NCBI GenBank assembly: GCA_037447655.1 | Contig: JBBHKE010003518.1 | Coordinates: forward strand, 1-56,513 | Reading direction: 5' to 3' | DNA length: 56,513 bases | Source: Zygnema cylindricum | Taxonomy: Eukaryota; Streptophyta; Zygnematophyceae; Zygnematales; Zygnemataceae | Shown: piece after piece, positions 11,285-24,120 of the stretch | Layout of the letters: every line of letters starts with the position of its first letter | Numbering within the stretch: position 1 is the stretch's first letter | Program-made: the position numbers and the translations under genes | Notes under the pieces: model-generated | Seen by the model: the letters and a program-made list of their open reading frames with translations, nothing else | What the model was told of the DNA's origin: nothing | Databases searched by the model: none

Positions 11285-12457
11285 TGTTGATATTTGTGTA
11301 TTTTCTAGGTCTTTATTTAGGATAGGAAAAGAGCAGAGGTAGTCTACCTCTAACTCCCTTCACTAAAGCCCCCACACTTGTTGTAGTCACTAAAGGCTGG
11401 AGAGGGAGCTAGAGCCTTGGCTGCCAAAGCTCTCCAAAGAGACAAGAGTAGATAATGGTATGTTTACTAAAAAGGTATTTGACGGACCAAGGATTTGATC
11501 CTGGTACCTACCGTCCGTCGATCAACCCGCAGCCGTTAGCTTTATCCATTTCGCCTAAGACTAGTGCTAAGACACATAGGGTTTGATAATTATATAAATA
11601 TGTACGCGTAGACGAATTCATTTAACGGCGCGAAAAGATTCTTAGTACATAGAAATAGTTTAGAGTAGTACAGTTTACGCGAAACTAATATCGCGCATTT
11701 GTTTCGACAGCGAAACAAATACCGCGCACATATTTTCAACGAGTAAGAATGAATACCGGATTTAATCGACAGCCGTGGTGCTAGCCGAGATTCCGGAATG
11801 GCCGCCTTGGCTTTTTCTGGCGCCGCCACTCCGGATGACACGTGGAAATGCGCTAGAGGATTGCAGAATCTCCGGAGCGCAAGATAACAAGTTTGGATGT
11901 GACATTTGTCATCTGTATGGTCCTGTCGTACAGTTGTCATACAAAAAGTACTCCGGGGCCTGTACTTTTATGTACGGTACAGTCCTGTGATTGGCGCCGT
12001 ACTTCAGTAGAAGGGGTTTAGAGAGGGACTAGGACTTAGAATATTTCTGGTAGGTAGTTGACTCTCCTAGAGAGCACCTTGTATAAATGGCAAACTTTGG
12101 CCAACCATAACAATCAACTCAGTTGACCAAATTCTGTGATTCTTTTTGCTGCGTACTCAGGGGAGTCCAAGCTACACAAAGGTGTAGTCGGTCAGACTGT
12201 TTGTCTGCCATGGTGGCTACATTTCTAAGGGAAAGTCAAAGTGGGGAATTTTATCCAAAACTCCTAATCTAACTTTGCATTCTGTGGTGAAACTGAGCAC
12301 ACATAAAGTTTTATTTCACAGGGGTGAAGCTGTAATGGGGTTCTCATTGTCAAGGGGTCAATCATTTGGGTTTATAAATACTTGGAGTCGCCACTATCTA
12401 GATTAACATCTTTTTGATCTGCGAATTCTGTATGGCAATGGAGCCCATAGATTTTCA
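11285..12457 (+). mobile_element. Intact solo copia LTR inserted in E2
   Basis: 1173 bp, starts TGTTGATATTTG and ends TAGATTTTCA. It is flanked by a perfect 5-bp duplication ACCTA (11280-11284 and 12458-12462). Removing it and one ACCTA restores the reading frame between the integrase tail and the RT domain. It contains TATTTTCTAGGTCT, the GGATTTGATCCTGG block, ACACGTGGAAA, TTGTATAAATGG (TATA box, about 12088) and the ACTCAGGGGAGTCC block. It is the best full-length reference for this LTR family in the window (long-U5 subfamily). Confidence 0.9.
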
Positions 12458-14047
12458 ACCTATTCGGAAGCAATTAATAGTCCGAAATGGAGTAGATGGA
12501 TGACATCGATTAATGATGAAATAGCTTCCATTATGGAAGCAGACACATGAGAGCTGGTGGACTTTCCCCGGACAGAAGGCCGATTGGATATAAGTGGGTG
12601 TTTAAGTTGAAACCCAACCCAGATAACACCATCGAGCGGTATAAGGCCAGATTAGTGGCCAAAGGGTTCACACAGAAAGAAAGGATCGATTATGAGGAAT
12701 CCTTTGCTCCGGTTGTTATATTTTCTTTCGACCAGATTCTACTTTGTCTGGAGGCAACGAAAGACATGGAAGTGGACCAAATGGATATCAAAACAACTTT
12801 CTTACATGGAGAATTAGAAAAAAATATCTTCATGCGAGAGCCGGAAGGGTTTGTGGAGAAATGAGAAGAAAGTAAGGTGTGCAGATTGATAAAGTCTCTT
12901 TATGGATTAAAGTAGGCTCCACGCCAATGGAATAAAAACCAGGACGAGTTTTTGACAAGTTCCGGATATATTCGAATCAACTCGGACCCCTCCATCTATC
13001 TATTGGAGGACAACGAAGGTATAATTTTCATTGCCACCCATGTTGATGATTTGCTTGTTGTGAGTAAACCAATAGAGAAAATTAATGGATTGAAAAAGAA
13101 TCTAAATAATAGATTTGAAATGAAGAACTTGGGTAAAGCAAAATATATTTTGGGAATTCAGATGGAGAGGGATAGAGAGAAGAAAATAATTAGGCTAACT
13201 TAAAAGGAGGCAATCAAAAACATGCTTGAGAAATTTCAAATGGATAAAGCAAATAGTTGTACAACTCGAATAGATTTAAAGAAGGGAAATGAGGAGAGTT
13301 TAGAAGAGGGAGTTGTGGTCCAGGATGATGAGTTATAATCGAAGGAAAAAGAATTAATGCAGAATATTCCGTACAGACAGGTTATCGGTAGTTTGATCTA
13401 TTTTATGAACTGTACTCGTCTTGATATAGCAACAGCTGTAGGAATATTAACTAGGGGACTGAAAGATCCTAGGAAGAAAGATTGGGAAGCAGCCAAGAGA
13501 TTCATGAGGTACTTCATCGGCACAAAAGAGCTATGGTTGCATTTTGGGGGGGATAACATTGACATCACCACTTGGAGTGATACCAGTTATTGGGATGCTC
13601 CGATGAGGAAGTGTACATCTACATATATGTTGGGTATTGGGAATGGGGCTTGCTGTTGGAGCAGCAAGCAATAAAAGGTGATTGCTCAGTCCACTATGGA
13701 GGCTGAGTATACGGCCTCTTGTTCAGCTGTGAAAGAGTTAATGGTGTTCAAACCATTGTTGCAGGAACTTGGTTATTTAAAAAATGGAGTGCAAAACATA
13801 TTTTGTGATAATCAAGTTGTAATTACAATTGCGTCAAACCTAAAGCATCACTCGAAAGCAAAACATTTGTATATCAGATTGAGCTTTCTTTGAGAGAAGG
13901 TTGATAATAAAATAATTAGTTTGGAATATAGACCGGATGGGGAGATGGTAGCAAACATGATGACTAAACCAGTTCCTTTTCCCAAATTGGTATTTTGTAG
14001 GGAGAAGTGTGGACTAAAGCAAAAGATAGATTTAAAAATAAGCGGAG
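12458..14047 (+). pseudogene. Copia Pol remnant E2, part 2 (RT and RNase H)
   Basis: Begins with the RT N-terminus (SEAINSPKW, then a stop where Trp is expected in the DTWELVD block). It continues through GYKWVFKLK, YKARLVAKGFTQ, MDIKTTFLHGELE and the catalytic block, here HVDDLL instead of YVDDLL (about 13040). RNase H carries WSDTSYWDAP, STMEAEYTA and DNQVVI. Stops include TGA (12548-12550), TGA at about 12862, TAG at about 12913, TAA near 13201 and TAA at 13672; most are one transition away from Gln, Trp or Arg codons. The purine tract AAAATAAGCGGAG (14035-14047) abuts the 3' LTR. Confidence 0.9.
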
Positions 14048-14155
14048 TGTTGAAAAAGGTATTTTATCCTCTATCTCTTTGTCAGTCTATGGTATTACTA
14101 CAACCCTCATACTTGCCGTAGTGATGGACCGGCAGACAGCCATGGTTGTCTAAGA
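14048..14155 (+). mobile_element. Truncated 3' LTR of E2
   Basis: Starts TGTTGAAAAAGGTATTTTATC immediately after the purine tract. It follows the LTR 5' region as far as CAGCCATGGTTGTCTAAG and then loses similarity near 14155. Its start is nearly identical to that of the minus-strand LTR ending at 15471. Confidence 0.65.
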
Positions 14156-14494
14156 AATCCAGGATTTTAGTATCATTTGCCTCGGTTTTTGGAACAACCC
14201 CTACCGGTAACAATCAAGTAGCTATCAGTGTGAGTTTCTCCTTCCTCTTCTCTTTGCCTTTGTGCAACAGGATGCTCTCTCCGTCATCATTTACCTCCTC
14301 TGGCTCCTCATATCCTCTTGAGAATCAAGCTCCTCCAAACTTGGTGGAACTCCCAGATTTGCAGATGGCCGCCGCACACGACCACTCACAATGCCCTATA
14401 ACCGTTTTTCAAAATGTGCACCCTCATCATAGTTTCCCAGTATATCAACCTCGTTCCATTGAAAATGGGCACCCTAGAGGGTGGGCCCACAACA
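14156..14494. other. Unassigned sequence between two LTRs
   Basis: Lies between the truncated E2 LTR and the U5 end of the minus LTR, where an internal region would sit. The plus frame (14146-14499) shows no family signature. Short palindromes ACCCTAGAGGGT and GTGGGCCCAC lie at 14470-14490. Possibly a leader or gag leftover. Confidence 0.3.
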
Positions 14495-15471
14495 TGTAAT
14501 TCTATGACCTCCATTGGCCCATAGAATGTCTAGCTTATATGAAGCCTCTACGATACTATTTGCCCCTTTTACATTCAAACCAAATAAAAGCCACCTGGCT
14601 AAACAAGAGTTTTGACCAACCTCACCCCTGTGAGGGCCCAACTCCCTTGAGTCAGACTCAAAAAGAATTTCTGAATTTGCTCCCTTAACCCTGTGAGGGC
14701 CTTACTCCCCTGAGTTAGACGCAAAAAGAATTTCTCCATCAGACGCAAAAACAATTTTTGAATTTGCTCAATTTCTGAATTTGCTCAATTTCTGAATTTG
14801 CTCCCAGTAAGTTATGGATGGGCAAATATGGCTTATAATTATAAAAGGTCTCTTAGAGAGAGGCGCCTAAAAAATGTCTAAGTCCTAAATCCCTTACTAC
14901 TGCAGAACCTAACTAATCAAAAGACTGTACAGTACAAGAAGGTATAGATACCGCTGTACTTTTTGTACGGCCATGGTACAGCATGGCCGTGTCGCTGACT
15001 CCTAGTCCAGAGCTATGGTCGCTCTCCTCGTGATGTCCGCCGTCAGCTCATGTGGTGCCACCTGTCATACGCCGACATTAGCTCACAAACCGCCAAACGA
15101 CCACTGGTCCGGTTTGTTTCTTGTTTGTTCAGTTTTGTAATCCATTACATGATATGTCAAGTGGTAAATCTTGAAATATGAATCATTCCCCATGTACGTA
15201 ACGCTTCATAAAAACCTAACGGATAAGACGGACGGCTACCTTGTACGGCGATCATCTTGTAGGACGTAGGACCAAATCCTGGACTGACTGCCTATCTTTT
15301 GCAAGGGGTTGTGCCTCCTGTCCCTTTGGTTATCTCCTTGTCTGCCTCCCTGTCTGCCTAAGGCACCCATGGTTGTCTTTGAGTCGTGAGTGACTACGAC
15401 AAGTATGAGGACTTAAATGACACCACATATTGTCAAACAAAAGATATAAATATAAAATACCTTTTTCAACA
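14495..15471 (-). mobile_element. Copia LTR, minus orientation
   Basis: Read on the minus strand it starts TGTTGAAAAAGGTATTTTATA and ends TAGAATTACA, with the family blocks GAGGACTTAA, GGATTTGGTCCT, TAGGACTTAGAC, TTATAATTATAAGCC (TATA region) and ACTCAAGGGAGT. The sequence AATTTCTGAATTTGCTC is tandemly reduplicated at 14750-14805. No matching 5-bp flanks are found, so the neighbouring junctions are probably rearranged. Confidence 0.65.
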
Positions 15472-16229
15472 ATCCACTTGCTACGTTGCTCCAATTGGAG
15501 AGTATTAATATAAGCACTCAAGATCATTCCCGACACCGTTAAAACTATTTCTTTTAAAAGGGAGGGTATATTTTTCGTCCTAACGTCTCACAACTACAAG
15601 GAAATTAATTGAGTTTCGTTGAATGATCCAATCATATTTTTGGTAACACTGCTTTGACATACCCTCCCTCAGTTACACCCACCCCCCCACCCCACCCACC
15701 CACCCACCCTCCCTCCCTCCCTACCTCTCTCCCTCTCTCCCTTCCTGCCTCCCTCCCTCCCTCCCTCCCTCCCTCGCTCAACAAGTTTGAGTGACTCTCC
15801 CTCTCCCTCTCCATCTCTATCTCCCTCACTGAAACACTCCTAAGAAGGATGATCATCAGTTGTGACACATTGATGCTATGGATGACCTTATTCAGATGGT
15901 TGGGGAGATATTTGGTTGGCTAGGAGGTGATGTGGATGACATCCATTGTACTTGTGGTAAACTCTCTGTAAAGAGTAGGGGCCTCCAAAGGACTTCTTGA
16001 TTTTGTTTTGGTATTGCCAGCATTCATCCGTGACTGATAACGAGCGCGAGCTTCTATCTTCTTTTGATTTGCTATTGCAACTGCGAGCTTCTATCTTCAT
16101 TGGATTTGCTATTGCTACTGTGGATAGTCGATGTGTTTTTGGTGGGCTCCTTTTAGTTGTATATTTCTTATAATATTTAAGTTTGTAAGTTATATTCAAA
16201 CAATGTGATAGGCCAACACAACAATTTCA
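15472..16229. repeat. CT-rich microsatellite and unassigned flank
   Basis: 15656-15830 is almost pure pyrimidine on the plus strand (CCCTCC, CACCCACC and CCCTCT blocks). It creates a low-complexity minus-strand frame rich in Gly-Arg-Glu that is not a gene. The flanks show nothing recognisable. Confidence 0.6.
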
Positions 16230-16700
16230 TTGTGCAAACCTTTATCGAGAGCAAACTAAAGGAAAAGAAATTGCACAACAAAATGAGTAAATGAGTGTAG
16301 AAAAACAATATCTTTTACATTGTTCTTTTTTGAACGTTTGTGGTTATTGTATTACTTCCTCCCCCAGAGCTTTCACTTTCTTTTAAGATTGTTTGCCATG
16401 ATTTCCTTCTCCTTCACTTATACATATATGGCTAATTTGCTATCACTCTGTTTTCATAAGGCTTGTTTTTTATGTAAACAACAAGAATGACCCATATACT
16501 GTCCAAGATTCCATCTTCCATGTGAGGATGGAGAAGGATGGAGAGGAATAATAACTAGGAAATTGATTTAATCGATGGAAGGTAACTTGACGCCTGAGAA
16601 AATGGTGGTTAAAAGAAGAACGAAAGGATGTTTAAACGTTTTTTTTCGAATGTGATTCACAAAGAAAACGTTTAAACCTAACATATGAATGATATAGTGG
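16230..16700 (+). repeat. Segmental duplication, copy 1 (MITE-free)
   Basis: Aligns with 20030-20159 plus 20660-21010: GAGCTTTCACTTTC, TTTGCTATCACTCTGTTT, GTAAACAACA, AGAGGAATAATAACTA and GAATGTGATTCA are shared in order. It lacks the 500-bp MITE found in copy 2 and so shows the pre-insertion sequence GTATTACTTCC. At 16630-16677 a perfect 13-bp stem (GTTTAAACGTTTT) can form. Confidence 0.75.
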
Positions 16701-17242
16701 ACAATTCCAGTATGAGATTAAAGGACCGAAAACCATCCGATTTCCTTGGACTGTAATTAGACTGTCACTGATTATGAAACTCAGTCAAACATATCTTTCG
16801 CTTTTGCAGTACCGGCTCCCCATTTTTGAGGAATTTCCAATTTAGAATGGCCAATCTCTTTTATATAGCCTCACATGTTCGCTAAAATATTGGCTAAAGA
16901 ATCTCTGCAGTTGTGTTTACTACGAATAATTCTAACAAAAGTTTAACTAAAGAATGCTGTGACTTTTACAATTAGATTTCACGGTGATACATTTTGCATA
17001 CTCAACTAATAGACTGAGTCACAGTCATCAATCACAGCGTTAAAAAACAAAAAGGAAAGTCATAACTTCTCACATAAATCAATTTCATTACATCCCTTGT
17101 GTTTAATCTACAATCGTACAGAGGATGCAAGAGAAATTAGCCTCAATTAGCCTCTTAATGTACTTATCAGTACATGTCTCACCATCTGGTAAGCCGTTGT
17201 TAACAAAGTTTACAATTGTCTTACATATTCTAATCATCATTG

Positions 17243-17246
<4 letters not shown>

Positions 17247-17279
<33 letters not shown>
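17247..17279. repeat. Poly(A) tract, 33 nt
   Basis: Uninterrupted run of A between GAAGT and GCACG. It sits left of the retroelement remnant, which reads on the other strand, so it is not an obvious tail of that element. It could mark a plus-strand retrotranscript end. Confidence 0.8.
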
Positions 17280-17280
<1 letters not shown>

Positions 17281-17589
17281 CACGATGGTAACCCAACTAA
17301 GTCCAGGGTACAAAAAGGGTGGCAAGGCCAAAACTGAAAAAGTACAATATAAAACAAATAAAGCGATGGGAACAAAAAGAAAAGAAAAGAAAAGAAACGA
17401 TCAACAAGGAAAATAAAAGCACCCAAACTCAAAATGAAAAGCACGACAACTCAGAAAACCAAAACCACAACCCCAACCCCAAAACAATTAAATATCTACG
17501 AAAAGCAACCCCGTAAGTCCCCCAGCCTAGGGGAGCACGTTGAGGGAGTTCCGAGACACGGCGACGATCCATAACCCCAACAGCCAATC

Positions 17590-18225
17590 AGAGGATAATA
17601 AAAGCCTGCACTCGCTGTAAAGCCACCGATAAGCATTGACAATAAAAAGAAGTAAGGACCGAAGAAGAAGGGCTCCTAGGTTCTCGGCCCTCGAAAGCAC
17701 GTCAAGCACATGTACGAAGAAACTCGTCCAGTGCAATACCCAAACAACCAAAGATCTAGACCGCCATCGGAATAAAGTCATCCATAGGGTCCTGGTGGGC
17801 ATAATCACGCTCCTTCGCCTTAGCAGCATCACGAGCTGCCACCCCAACTTGTCGGGCCGCTTGACCAACAACTGTAGCTGAAGTAGGGTACTGTAGCTGA
17901 AATAGGGTTTGCCACAACAATATCACTGAAGATGCGACGAGCACCATCAAGCAAAACAACATCGATCCGACGCGAGAGAATGATATGAGAGACCTCTCGA
18001 CGCACAGAAAAGCCCTCTTCTGAAGCGATAGTCGCAATGGTTCGCAAATAGTGTCATGCGCCTGGATCAAATCTCCCCCATGGGAGCAATGAAGCAAATG
18101 GACACCATCGGGCCCCAAGACACGACCACATGCACAAACAACAGAGCCAAGTAAAAGAGGACGGGGGAGGCCCAGGCGAAATCGTAGGGCGGTAGTGAAT
18201 TGAGCAAGTGAAAATCGGAGAGTGG
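17590..18225 (-). pseudogene. C-terminal module of an RT-bearing retroelement (decayed)
   Basis: Reading minus across one frameshift: an ALRFRLGLP block (about 18205-18180), a zinc-finger-like CACGRVLGPDGVHLLHC (about 18139-18090), GGDLIQAHD, then in the next frame IASEEGFSVRRE, a nuclease-like RRIDVVLLDG and SDIVVANP. Downstream come KERDYAHQD, a stop in the FIPMAV-x-IFG block, FLRTCA and SVALQRVQ. The order C-x-C..H..C, then H-D, G-x-x-V, R-x-D-V-V..D resembles the region after the reverse transcriptase in restriction-nuclease-type non-LTR elements and similar algal/oomycete proteins. That assignment is from family memory. The RT itself is not present. Confidence 0.45.
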
Positions 18226-18339
18226 AGAGAAGATGGGCACGCGAAGAATTGGAGGTTGGTATGATTCTCCCAAACTTAGATGATTTTCCACACGACCCAT
18301 GTTTCTTAGAGCCTGACGTACTTCACCGTAAAAATCCAT

Positions 18340-19330
18340 TCAACAAACTTCAGTCGTGAAAAGTACAAATCCCACTAATGGTGGTGACAGGTGTAGAGTG
18401 GATCATCCAGCAATATCCCATAAGAGATTTGCCGCACATCGTTGCTCCAAATCAGCTATTTCTTTAGTCTTCCTTTTTCTCTATTTCATGACTCTAAACT
18501 CTGTCAAGTGAAGTTACCTAAGTGATATCATGTAAAGTCTACTAGCCCAAAAGGTGTCATACATATTCTACCCAAATTTTGCACAGATTGAAGTCAATTC
18601 CAGAACATTACTCCTAAAATGCACCAATGTCCTCTTAAGAGCTCAACAACAGCTTTAAGACTGTGTGAAAGTTGACCACCTTTTGATGCTCCGGATTTCA
18701 TAATAAAGTTGGCAAAATGCACCACTCACCATTTCCCGTAACCAATTCAGATAATAAATTCTAGAGACATGCCTTACAACCATTGGAACTTTGCATTGAA
18801 GTTTGGAAGTTTTATTGTGTATACACTATCTTGTTGTTTTTTTGGTGCTTGTTATTCTTCCACTGTTAGCTCGCCTTGTTTGCAAAATATTTCCTTGTTT
18901 TTCCTTCTTTTGTTTTCCTGGAAGTTTGGTCATTTTTACCTCCCACTTTTCAATGCCAATGTATGTAGATGTTCACCATTGTTATTTCTTAATAAATTAT
19001 TTTCAAAGCTTCAATAAGCCTCAAGGTTTCTTCCTCGATGAAGAAGGAAGATAAATTAGTGGAAGGTATGAAAGAAACCTTCGATGAACCTTTTGATGAA
19101 AGAATTACTATACTCTAAAGGGAGAATGATTGTGTTTATATATGTCATTATTCCATATTCTATTGTATCATAAGACCATCCAATACCATGCCTCTCCAGC
19201 TTGAACTTCCGTCTTTTGATTTAGTTTGCAATAGTTCAATACAACAAGTTTGAAGTGCTTACAGTGGGAAGCAGAACTGAGTGCATAGACTAATACCTAC
19301 TTGCGACCTCTGTCTATCCACATAACTGTA
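18340..19330. other. Intergenic, no recognised content
   Basis: AT-rich; frames at 18769-19054 are short, hydrophobic and without start context or homology signals. Nothing supportable. Confidence 0.4.
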
Positions 19331-19335
19331 TTATA

Positions 19336-19541
19336 CCGTAAATCGTTATTAGTGTTAATAATTTTTTCACAACTTAAAATATCTTTTCTCCGTACACATG
19401 TCTATTCTTAATTAGCCCATCGAAAGCTGAGTATCTTATCCTTCAATCGTAACTGTTAGATCCATAATCCGACATGTGTGTATGGAGAAAAGATGTTTTT
19501 AGAGACGAAAAGAACATTAACACTAACAGCAATTCACGGTG
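19336..19541. mobile_element. TA-flanked MITE, degraded left end
   Basis: Ends CCGTAAATCGTTATTAGTG and CACTAACAGCAATTCACGG, with TA at 19542-19543 on the right. Inside, TCTCCGTACACATGTC and GACATGTGTGTATGGAGA form a second inverted repeat. A related, more decayed copy follows at about 19545-19735 (AGTAGTGTTAAAG .. CTTCAACACTAGTAA). Confidence 0.55.
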
Positions 19542-20029
19542 TACTAATCTTTAGTAGTGTTAAAGTTTTTCCCCAATTTAAATATCTTTCTTTGTGTCAG
19601 TGTCAATCCAATAGTTGCTATTGGAAGGCAAGATTCTCATCTTCCTATTTGCTCTCTGACTGACAACTCAACAGATGTGCATAAAGAAAAGATGTTTTAA
19701 GTGGCAAACAACTTCAACACTAGTAAATATTAATGTAGCCTTAAGGTTTCGTCGTGACATTATCAATCAAATAACCAAGAACTTTTAGTCAGAGTCTCTT
19801 TGTCCGTATGGAGCGGGTGAAGTTGTTAAAAGCTGTCAGATCACAATGTTCAAGCATGTTGACATCACAACTTTCACACAATCAACCTTCCGCATAATGT
19901 TTTGGGATAGTAGAACAGTTTTTCAAACAGTTCAACCCAAGCAATAAGCCATCACCCAACTGTTCTCCGATCGTGATTATAGATTAAAAATCAAACAAAA
20001 CAGGGCAAACAACTGTGTCATGGTCCATA

Positions 20030-21010
20030 CCTTTAAATAGGGCAAACTAAGGAGACTTGTAAGAGCAATGGAGTTGCAAAAAAAAAATTGTCAAAGAGTG
20101 TAGCACCTCAATATTATTTCAATTGTTCCAGGTCGCGCATTTGTGGTTGTGATGTATTACACCGCGAATCGTAATTAGAGTAAATTACTCTAATTCGGTC
20201 GCTCGAAATTTCGACTCTATCACATCAAATAGAGTAAGTGATTCTAACTTTTTCATTATGCTATTTAAGGTAAGGTTTAATTAGCGTTTTTAATTATAAT
20301 ATATGTTTGTTTTAAATAGTATGGAGCACGGAGGACGTCCGACCTTGCAAAATTGTACTATAATAAGTAAAAAAGTACAAATAATGATTTAATACAGACC
20401 ATATCATGTAACTGCGTTTTAACAAACCGCGTAATGCAAACGTCATAGTGACGATAAACTGTACGTCTTGTCAGATTTTGTACGAATACCATATTTACAG
20501 TAGATGATATCAGCTTGCCAAATTAGAGTACAACGCATAAATTAGAGTAAATTCTTTTTCGAAACAGTTCTATCACATAAATTAGAGTAAATTACTCTCA
20601 TTATTTTTTTCTCTTTTTTTACTCTAATTTTTTCATTACTCTAATTACAATGAGTGGTGTACTTCCTCACCCAGAGCTTTTACTTTCTTTTTTGGTTGTT
20701 TACCATAATTTCCCTTTCTTTCACTTCTATATCTACGGCCAATTTGCTATCACTCTGTTTACATAAGGCTCCCTATATGTAAACAACAGGAATCGTCATT
20801 ATTTCAACGAGAACACAAAAATCCACTTTTTGTCCAAAATTTTAAGCTACAGGAGAGGATGGAGAGGAATAATAACTACAGAGTTGATATAGTAGATGGA
20901 AAGTAACTTCACACCTAACTAAATGGGTGGTTAAAAGGAGAACAGAAGGTTATTTAAACACTTTCTTCCGAATGTGATTCAAAATGGAATGTTTAAACCT
21001 AACATAGTTA
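20030..21010 (+). repeat. Segmental duplication, copy 2 (contains MITE)
   Basis: Same sequence as 16230-16700 but interrupted by the 500-bp MITE at 20160-20659. The flanks TTTGTGGTTGTGATGTATTA and CTTCCTCACCCAGAGC correspond to the uninterrupted stretch in copy 1. Confidence 0.75.
20160..20659. mobile_element. 500-bp TA-flanked MITE (mariner-like), copy 1
   Basis: Starts CACCGCGAATCGTAATTAG and ends CTAATTACAATGAGTGGTG, flanked by TA (20158-20159, 20660-20661). It is exactly the same length as, and roughly 90% identical by eye to, 25927-26426. TTAGAGTAAATTACTC motifs repeat near both ends. No transposase is present. Confidence 0.8.
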
Positions 21011-21431
21011 CAAGTTCTAAAGTCATGCCTTTGACCATTGTGTATTTGCCTATTATGCCTACCAAAATGAAAAAGGGTTTTTTAGGGTTTGCATACTTCA
21101 GGATTGATGATTTAGTTAACAGTAACTTTGACAGTAATTTAATATTAAAAACATTTCCAATACATAAACCGGATCATGACCTAAAAAACAGGTTTAACGA
21201 ATGATGGGCTTTTATTTCATATCATTTGCTATGCTAACATGCGCGATGCCTAATTGTTAGAAAGCTTAATCCTAGACCATGACATTCATCGTGGTGGCCA
21301 ATGATTGGATAAACGGACTAATTGAATATAAATGAGTAACTTGCAGTAGTTAATGGATGAGAATTTCTTCTAGTTGAATTTACGATCTTAAGACACATCC
21401 CTCCACCACTCTAATGACCGACTTTTATTGA

Positions 21432-21441
21432 NNNNNNNNNN
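21432..21441. other. Assembly gap (10 N) at a CCCTCT microsatellite
   Basis: Ten Ns followed by a CCCTCTCCC tract (21442-21492). True length unknown. Confidence 0.95.
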
Positions 21442-22067
21442 CCCTCTCCCCCTCCCCCTCCCTCTCCCTCCCTCTACCCCTCCCCCTCCCCCACTTAACT
21501 GTGATTTCTCACGTCTTCTCTTTTTTACCCATCTGTCACTCTTTTCAGTTCATATTTTTAGTTTACAATTATATTATACATTTTTAATACGTCTGTCAAT
21601 TATATTTGAAGGAATACAGAAAACCTGTACAAATTACAAACAGATAAAAAGTTCATGTTCCCTGTTGAACTAGTTCAGTTAGATTCCCCTGAAATACAGC
21701 CATACCACAATAGTTCACTTTCAAAAATTAGCTAGTGAATTTAAATTTTCAGAATGAAAATCTAGGTCAATAGGAGCACCTTCCAACCCTAGGTCAAAAT
21801 GATTGACAGCATTCCTAGGAATAACAAATATTTGACGTTTTCCTATGCTTAAAAAAAAAAAATTGAAGAAGAATATATCCCTCAGGCTTGTTTTTGCAGA
21901 GGGAGAGGTTAAATGTGCTTAAGCAGGCACTTCCAGCTTGCACTCCATAGGTTCATCCACTATAAAATCGATCTTACAAGCTTCAACCAACTTTTTAAAT
22001 CTATTTTCCCTCGATACTATCACGTGGATTAGTACAGTTTTCGTCATACTAATCATTTTATCTAGTA

Positions 22068-22283
22068 CATCATTAATCGCTATTAGTGTGAAAGTTTTTT
22101 CGCCACTAAAAACATTTTTTTTCCATGCTCACTTGTAGGATTGCCAATCCGATGGTTGCTATTGGAAGGCAAAAATCTCACCTTCCTATTGGTGTTCTCC
22201 ATGTGACAATCGGACAAGTGTGTACGGAGAAAAGATGTTTCAAGAGGCAAAAAAAAATTTAACACTAATAACGATTAACGGTG
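22068..22283. mobile_element. TA-flanked MITE
   Basis: Ends CATCATTAATCGCTATTAG and AATAACGATTAACGGTG with TA at 22066-22067 and 22284-22285. Inside, TTGCTATTGGAAGGCAA occurs, shared with 19615-19630. 216 bp, non-coding. Confidence 0.65.
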
Positions 22284-22991
22284 TAGTATTGTCTTGGCAA
22301 CTGTCAAGAGAAGAAAGGCTCTTCGTCTTTCTCCAAGCACCAATCCAAAAGATACCCATATAACGCAAGAAACAGAAAACTTCCAAAGCCACAGGTCTTA
22401 TTCAACTTGACCAACGCAGTCATCATATCAAAACCGCTGCGTATGGTTTCAAGTCTTACTTTATGCATCATAAATATACCGTCACTCGCTTTTATGACGG
22501 AACCACATTCAGTTCCAGAATTTAAGCAAACACAATATGTGACAGTAACAACACCAACTCCCAAAACACTCCATCTCCTTTTAATTCTCACACCATGCCA
22601 TCTGTTAAGACAAAGCTCAGACCTTTCAGCTTAGAAGCCATCTTGCTTCCATGAAAACTAAATATCCTTAAGAAACAATATATTATTAAAAAACCAAAAA
22701 CCCTTAATAATCATTGGCATTAAAAAAGATGACTAATTGCAACAATTAACTGATGAACCCTTATTCCTTCATGCTAAATTACCCCCGCAAAAGCTTACAT
22801 ATGTACATTTGCGGGTCACAAACTTGCCAAGTCCTATCCTTAAATATTCTCAAACAACAACACAGTTTATCTCATTCGAGGAACAGACCAACCATAAGCA
22901 TGTGGCCTTTCACTACTACCAAAAAGGCACATGCTAAACTAAACTGTGCAACGATAATTGCAGACTTTTTACTGACATCGTCAGCTTTATT

Positions 22992-24014
<1,023 letters not shown>

Positions 24015-24120
24015 GCTGGAAAGTTCAGGAAACTCCTTGAGCTTTCAGCAATTGCTAGGAGAGAAATATAAGCGAACTTAACGATGCTGAAGTTATTACG
24101 TGAGGACTGTTTTTACAGAG
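24015..24120 (-). promoter_or_regulatory. Probable H4 gene 1 core promoter
   Basis: On the minus strand CTTATATTTCTC (about 24063-24074) is a TATA-like element roughly 55 bp upstream of the ATG. The leader GAACTTTCCAGC precedes the start. No octamer or other histone-type element could be identified, so this is a positional inference. Confidence 0.25.

Noticed and set aside
15632-15868. Glu-Gly-Arg-rich minus frame
   Set aside because: Translation of a CCCTCC microsatellite.
17103-17444. Phe-rich minus frame across the poly(A) tract
   Set aside because: Driven by the A33 run and surrounding A-rich sequence.
22304-22591. 95-codon minus frame with a C-terminal hydrophobic segment and acidic tail, preceded by a plausible acceptor (TTGTCTTAACAG)
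   Set aside because: Could be an exon, but no partner exon, family signature or start context was found.
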